Shown here piece by piece: positions 31,822 to 38,226 of a stretch of DNA of 38,226 nucleotides. The DNA comes from Spongospora subterranea. Lineage: Eukaryota; Endomyxa; Phytomyxea; Plasmodiophorida; Plasmodiophoridae. The first letter of the stretch is position 1; each line of letters starts with the position of its first letter. Under the pieces are notes generated by a model. The model did not search any database and was not told the origin of the DNA. It saw nothing but the letters and a program-made list of their open reading frames with translations. The position numbers and the translations under genes were made by a program. The DNA lies in contig OUQQ01000090.1 of the NCBI GenBank assembly GCA_900404475.1, forward strand, positions 1 through 38,226. Reading direction: 5' to 3'.

Positions 31822-33600
31822 ATGTCCATCATCCGTTCGAGCGTATGGCGTTTGATTAACCACAGCAGGAGAAGGTCATCCACATATCTGGGAAACAATA
31901 TTTCTGGATTTACAGAAGCTCAGCAACAGGTACTAAGCTGTTTTGACCTCCTTTGTCAAATCGCACTGTGCTCAATATCATTTTTTATAGCTTAGAGAAG
32001 GCGTTGAAGAATTTTGCAAACATGAAATAGCTCCCTTGGCTGCCAATATCGATGCAAAGAATGAGTTTCCCAACGTACTCATATTTGCTGTATTCGATTT
32101 TTCCTCTATTATTGACTGTAATCTGACAGGAATTGTGGCTAAAAATGGGAGAGTTTGGCCTGCTGGGAGTGACTGCACCTCAGGTTGAGTGCCGTAATCG
32201 TTGACTGCTATGTTGTTTGGAGTTTCAAAATAATGGTCAAGTTTAGGAATATGGGGGACTAGGTTTGGGATATCTGGAGCATGTTCTTGTGACAGAGGAG
32301 ATTAGCAGGGCATCGGGTTCGGTTGGACTATCTTATGCGGCTCATTCAAATCTTTGCGTGAATCAGTTAGCTCGTTGGGGAAATGAACAGCAAAAAGAAG
32401 CACACCGTAAAGAATTTTCAAAAGCAAAACTTGACATCATATTTACATTAGTCTGTTCAACTGCAGTTCCCAAGCTAGTAAGTGGTGAATTTGTGGGCGC
32501 ATTGGCCATGTCGGAATCAGGTAAACACTTATTAGCCTGTCTTTGAAAACCGAGGTTGTCATCAATACCCATAGGCTCGGGTTCGGATGTGGTATCCATG
32601 AGCATACGTGCGGATGTTGATGGAGATTCTTTCATTTTGAATGGGAACAAGATGTGGATTACCAATGGTCCTGACGCCAATGTTCTCATTGTGTATGCCA
32701 AAACTGATCCTAAATCCAAATCCAGAGGCATAAGTGCGTTCCTTGTTGAAAAGGTTCAGCGAGAAGTTTGTTTGTATACCTACATACATCATTTATATGG
32801 CTTAGGACACTGAAGGGTTCACAACTTCCTCAAAGCTCGACAAGTTGGGAATGCGTGGATCGAACACCTGTGAGCTCGTCTTCGAGGATTGCCGCATTCC
32901 GAAATCTAATTTGCTTGGAGAGCTGAACCAAGGTGATTATTGCTAATAGGTTTAAAATATGAATGCGCTTATGTTTGTTGATAAAGGAGTCGAGGTCTTG
33001 ATGAGTGGATTAGATTTCGAAAGACTTGTACTATCGGGTGGTCCGTTAGGGTGAGTACAAAGTACCAAAAGTGCTGAGTTAGCAATTTAATATTCGCTAG
33101 GTTAATGCAAGCGGCGATGGATATTGTAATTCCATATGTTCATGACAGGGAACAATTCGGAAAACCCATTGGACAATTTCAGGTTTGCGCAGCGAGCATG
33201 AATTTGCTTTTTCCCCATTAAATGTTCCTGTAGTTAATGCAAGGAAAATTAGCTGATATGTATGCTTCGTTATGTGCATGCAGAGCGATGGCTTACTCTA
33301 CAGCACGGGCATGTGACGCTGGGCACGTATCTCGTGCCGATTGTGCTGCAACTATACTCTATACTGCTGAGAGTGCAACTCAAGTCGCACTTCAGGCGAT
33401 TCAAGCTCTGGGTGGAAACGGTTATACGAACGAATTCCCAACTGGAAGGTACTAATGCTCTTTTTACCTAATTTCAAAAATATGGAATTTTGCTGTTTTT
33501 CAGGATATTACGTGATGCAAAGTTATACGAAATTGGAGCCGGAACAAGCGAAATACGCAGAATGTTAATTGGGCGAGAATTATTCAAAACATTCCAATAA
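31822..33600 (+). CDS. IVD: isovaleryl-CoA dehydrogenase, mitochondrial
   Basis: About ten exons. The N terminus is a mitochondrial presequence ([20 protein letters not shown]), then [23 protein letters not shown], the IVD phrase [40 protein letters not shown] substrate/FAD region (here [18 protein letters not shown]), [57 protein letters not shown], and [15 protein letters not shown]. The Glu of DFERL is the catalytic base placed as in IVD rather than in other acyl-CoA dehydrogenases. It ends [34 protein letters not shown]. It oxidises isovaleryl-CoA to 3-methylcrotonyl-CoA in leucine breakdown, passing electrons to ETF. All key residues are present; length about 420. Confidence 0.95.
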
Positions 33601-34260
33601 TGTCGAAAAATGATAGATACGTTAAAATCAGAATTGTGTTTGCCCGTTGGCCGCAGTGTTGAGCGCTCGTTCGTCGGGCTTGTTGTGCGAGTTGGGTGAC
33701 TTTCAAAAACCGCGCAAACGCAATTTGTGCGAACACTCAAATTCAATGACACAAATCCCGTTTCAGACTTAGATTTGGTGTCGACAAAGCGCGGCTGGGA
33801 TCAAGAGGTTCAGGAAAGCGACCAGATAATTCGTGTCCCCCAGTGGTTTCGGCGCTGCCCTTGTTGCGCCCGCGAGAGCATGCAACAGGTTGGGCAGAAC
33901 TCCCAACCAGCTGATCGACATGACACGCCGGTTGACCAATCCAACCACCTTGAAACCCTCTCCGTCAACAATGTCGCAAACGGCGGCAATGCGTCCAAAA
34001 TTGGACCAGGCGATTGAAAACCTTTTGCAAAATCCGGGGACAGACAACCTCTTATCATTGGTGCTGATGATGGAAACGAAACAGCATGAGCGAGGTTTGG
34101 AGTACAGATGAGAGAGGGACTCAAGAAAGACAAAACTTGAAGAAGCTCGGCAGGCTAGGGATGACAGGCTGGAGGAGGAGAGAAGAGCCGATAGGAACTT
34201 CATAAAGCTGATCATGATGAAGTTACAACAAATAAATTTTGAAACCTGCCGATTATCAAG
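33601..34260 (+). pseudogene. decayed coiled-coil ORF, possibly transposon-derived
   Basis: Plus-strand frames at 33727-34017 and 33833-34111 and a following frame to about 34230 look like one broken protein. It reads MSQTAAMRPKLDQAIENLLQ, SLVLMMETKQHERGLEY, then after a stop KLEEARQARDDRLEEERRAD and RNFIKLIMMK. A Ser/Pro linker followed by charged helices with 'RxDRxEEERR' is typical of Myb/SANT-like or Harbinger-type transposon accessory proteins, but the DNA-binding part is missing. At least one in-frame stop breaks it. No flanking repeats seen. Confidence 0.4.
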
Positions 34261-34395
34261 CTATTTATGTATGAAACATACACTCAAGAGTATATTGGGT
34301 GTTTTTGTGTCACCTATTTGCGCTGTTTTTGGAGGTCAAGGTCATCCATTGACGCAAACCTTGACGCATTGGAAGTCACCCATTCGTTCATACCG

Positions 34396-35265
34396 ATGAG
34401 TCTTCCATTAGGCTGTTATGTTCAGCATCTTGATAGTTCTCGAAGACCTGACCAGCCTCCAAATGCTGGAGCTGTCAAGCTTATTGCCGATCAAATGAGT
34501 AAATATGAGCTCATCAGTCTATCGATGGGCGGGCACACAGCCCAAGAACAAATCGAACTGATGACCAATGGTTTTTGGCCGCAAATGACATCGAGAAGCG
34601 CGGCATTGTTATCATCTAAAGGAGATTATTTGTCGGCTATTATATGTATACCATATCGTTCGCTCGACTTTATTCAAGGACAGAGAATTACTCGTGCAAT
34701 ACGAGATAACGACATGTCAAGCTTAAACGGGATTTCCGAGAAACTGATCGAATATTTCTTAGCGGATAAGTATCCAGAGATTCTGTGCTTTCTAGCCGAA
34801 TGTGATACCGCTGCTGCAGAGGTGGCGTTAAGACAGGATGAAAGCAAAGACGTCATTGCCGCGAAAAAACTAGCGGAATATGTTGCCCACGATAATAACT
34901 GTGAACCAGGAAGTCATTGGGTTGAAGAGTTAGGGCTGATAGCGTCTGATGATGATGCCCCATTAGGGTCAATGACAGGACTTATTCCTGTCATCCTCAA
35001 AGAGATGTGGCTTGGCGGCATCAAGATGGCGATTGGTCACTACAATAACTACAGTGCAACCGTCGCTATCAGGACTGGAGGTGTACAGATAGTCAAGGTT
35101 GAATATTGTCAGGCAAAATCATTAGGCCCACGACCATGCGAAGACGTCAACGCGAAACGGTTCAAGTTTATGCAAACGGAGATTCCTAATCGAGGCCTTC
35201 CAGCTGAATTCATGATCGTTCACGACTTGGAAGAATTATCCAGAAAACTTCAATGGACAAAGTAA
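34396..35265 (+). CDS. unassigned 290-residue protein
   Basis: Uninterrupted frame; it is open from 34267, but ATG 34396 (MSLPLGCYVQHLDSSRRPDQ) is the more natural start because the upstream part (YLRCFWRSRSS) reads like run-on. Features: KLIADQMSKYELISLSMGG, a mixed alpha/beta core, LIEYFLADKYPEILCFLAEC, an acidic patch (IASDDDAPLGS), SATVAIRTGGVQIVKVEYC near the C terminus and VHDLEELSRKLQWTK at the end. No signal peptide, membrane span or known catalytic motif. I do not recognise the family. The gene lies between the decayed ORF and NVL and is one of the few single-exon genes in the window, so a retroposed or laterally acquired origin is possible but unproven. Confidence 0.6.
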   Translation: MSLPLGCYVQHLDSSRRPDQPPNAGAVKLIADQMSKYELISLSMGGHTAQEQIELMTNGFWPQMTSRSAALLSSKGDYLSAIICIPYRSLDFIQGQRITRAIRDNDMSSLNGISEKLIEYFLADKYPEILCFLAECDTAAAEVALRQDESKDVIAAKKLAEYVAHDNNCEPGSHWVEELGLIASDDDAPLGSMTGLIPVILKEMWLGGIKMAIGHYNNYSATVAIRTGGVQIVKVEYCQAKSLGPRPCEDVNAKRFKFMQTEIPNRGLPAEFMIVHDLEELSRKLQWTK

Positions 35266-35396
35266 AATATTCGCATTTATCCCTCTGCAATATTGATTTC
35301 GTTGGACGTCAGGAAGGCAGGTCTGTGCGGAATTCCCGGAATCCGCCACGGACCTGTAAGTTGATCCGATAGACCGATTTTTCCTGCTTTGACCAA

Positions 35397-37975
<2,579 letters not shown>

Positions 37976-38226
37976 ATTATTTTATATTAATCCGACACTA
38001 AAAAACTTTTTCAGCAATTGATTATAGTTTATATGCCGTGGTTTGTACATTTCATGTTTTACCACTTGTTCTTGGCGGCGGCGGATGCGAAATGATACGA
38101 CATTATCAGCAGAAAACAACCGAAACCGAAAAAGTTCGCGAACATCATCATCTATAGATCCATTTTTTGAGGAATCCAGTAAAACTCGTAGTTACATAGG
38201 TTTGAACCTGATCTTCTGAGTCCATC

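Overview
This is a 38.2 kb piece of nuclear DNA from a gene-dense, intron-rich eukaryote, probably microbial. The evidence is in the genes. Nearly all conserved proteins read only after removing many short GT-AG introns, mostly about 35-70 nt, often with a CTRAY-like branch site near the acceptor. The proteins are purely eukaryotic (SRP receptor beta, ARPC5, PUF60, RanGAP, NVL, MSH5, PTAR1, a TRAPPC14-like protein). Old Ty3/gypsy retrotransposon pieces lie between genes. An opisthokont such as a zoosporic fungus or a relative would fit, but I cannot place the organism from this window alone. There is no bacterial operon, plasmid or phage structure.

Layout, left to right: a short direct repeat at the edge; a small coiled-coil protein (+, 351-887); a three-HMG-box protein (-, 958-2494); the meiotic MutS homologue MSH5 in about 21 exons (-, 2788-6463); divergent from it, SRP receptor subunit beta (+, 6825-7753); a SAM-domain protein with a basic region (+, 8389-9147); a WD40-like propeller protein (-, about 9254-10755); ARPC5 (-, 10945-11471); a gene-poor stretch with a decayed Ty3/gypsy integrase (about 11.5-14 kb); a TauE/SafE-type membrane transporter (+, 14041-15636); PTAR1, a prenyltransferase-alpha-repeat protein (+, 15894-17059); a possible tRNA-derived retroposon; PUF60 (+, 17404-18808); RanGAP (+, 19348-20661); a large coiled-coil protein resembling centrosome/spindle-pole proteins (+, about 20768-24444); a retrotransposon graveyard with two head-to-head gag copies (about 25.2-26.3 kb); a TRAPPC14/MAP11-like gene interrupted by 14 Ns (+, 26575-28064); a small coiled-coil protein (+, 28234-28848); an M13 (neprilysin-type) metallopeptidase (+, 29082-31321); isovaleryl-CoA dehydrogenase (+, 31822-33600); a decayed coiled-coil ORF; an unassigned 290-residue protein (+, 34396-35265); and NVL, a two-AAA-domain ribosome-biogenesis ATPase (+, 35397-37975).

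The genes are unrelated housekeeping functions (meiosis, secretion, actin, splicing, nuclear transport, ribosome assembly, leucine catabolism). They do not form a pathway or cluster, and I found no convincing undescribed system. The best leads are a RanGAP that lacks the family's conserved arginine, a 20-nt microexon in MSH5, tandem HMG boxes that look like an exon duplication, inverted gag copies, and several unassigned proteins. Splice sites were deduced by hand from GT-AG signals, reading frame and family knowledge; no transcript data were available.
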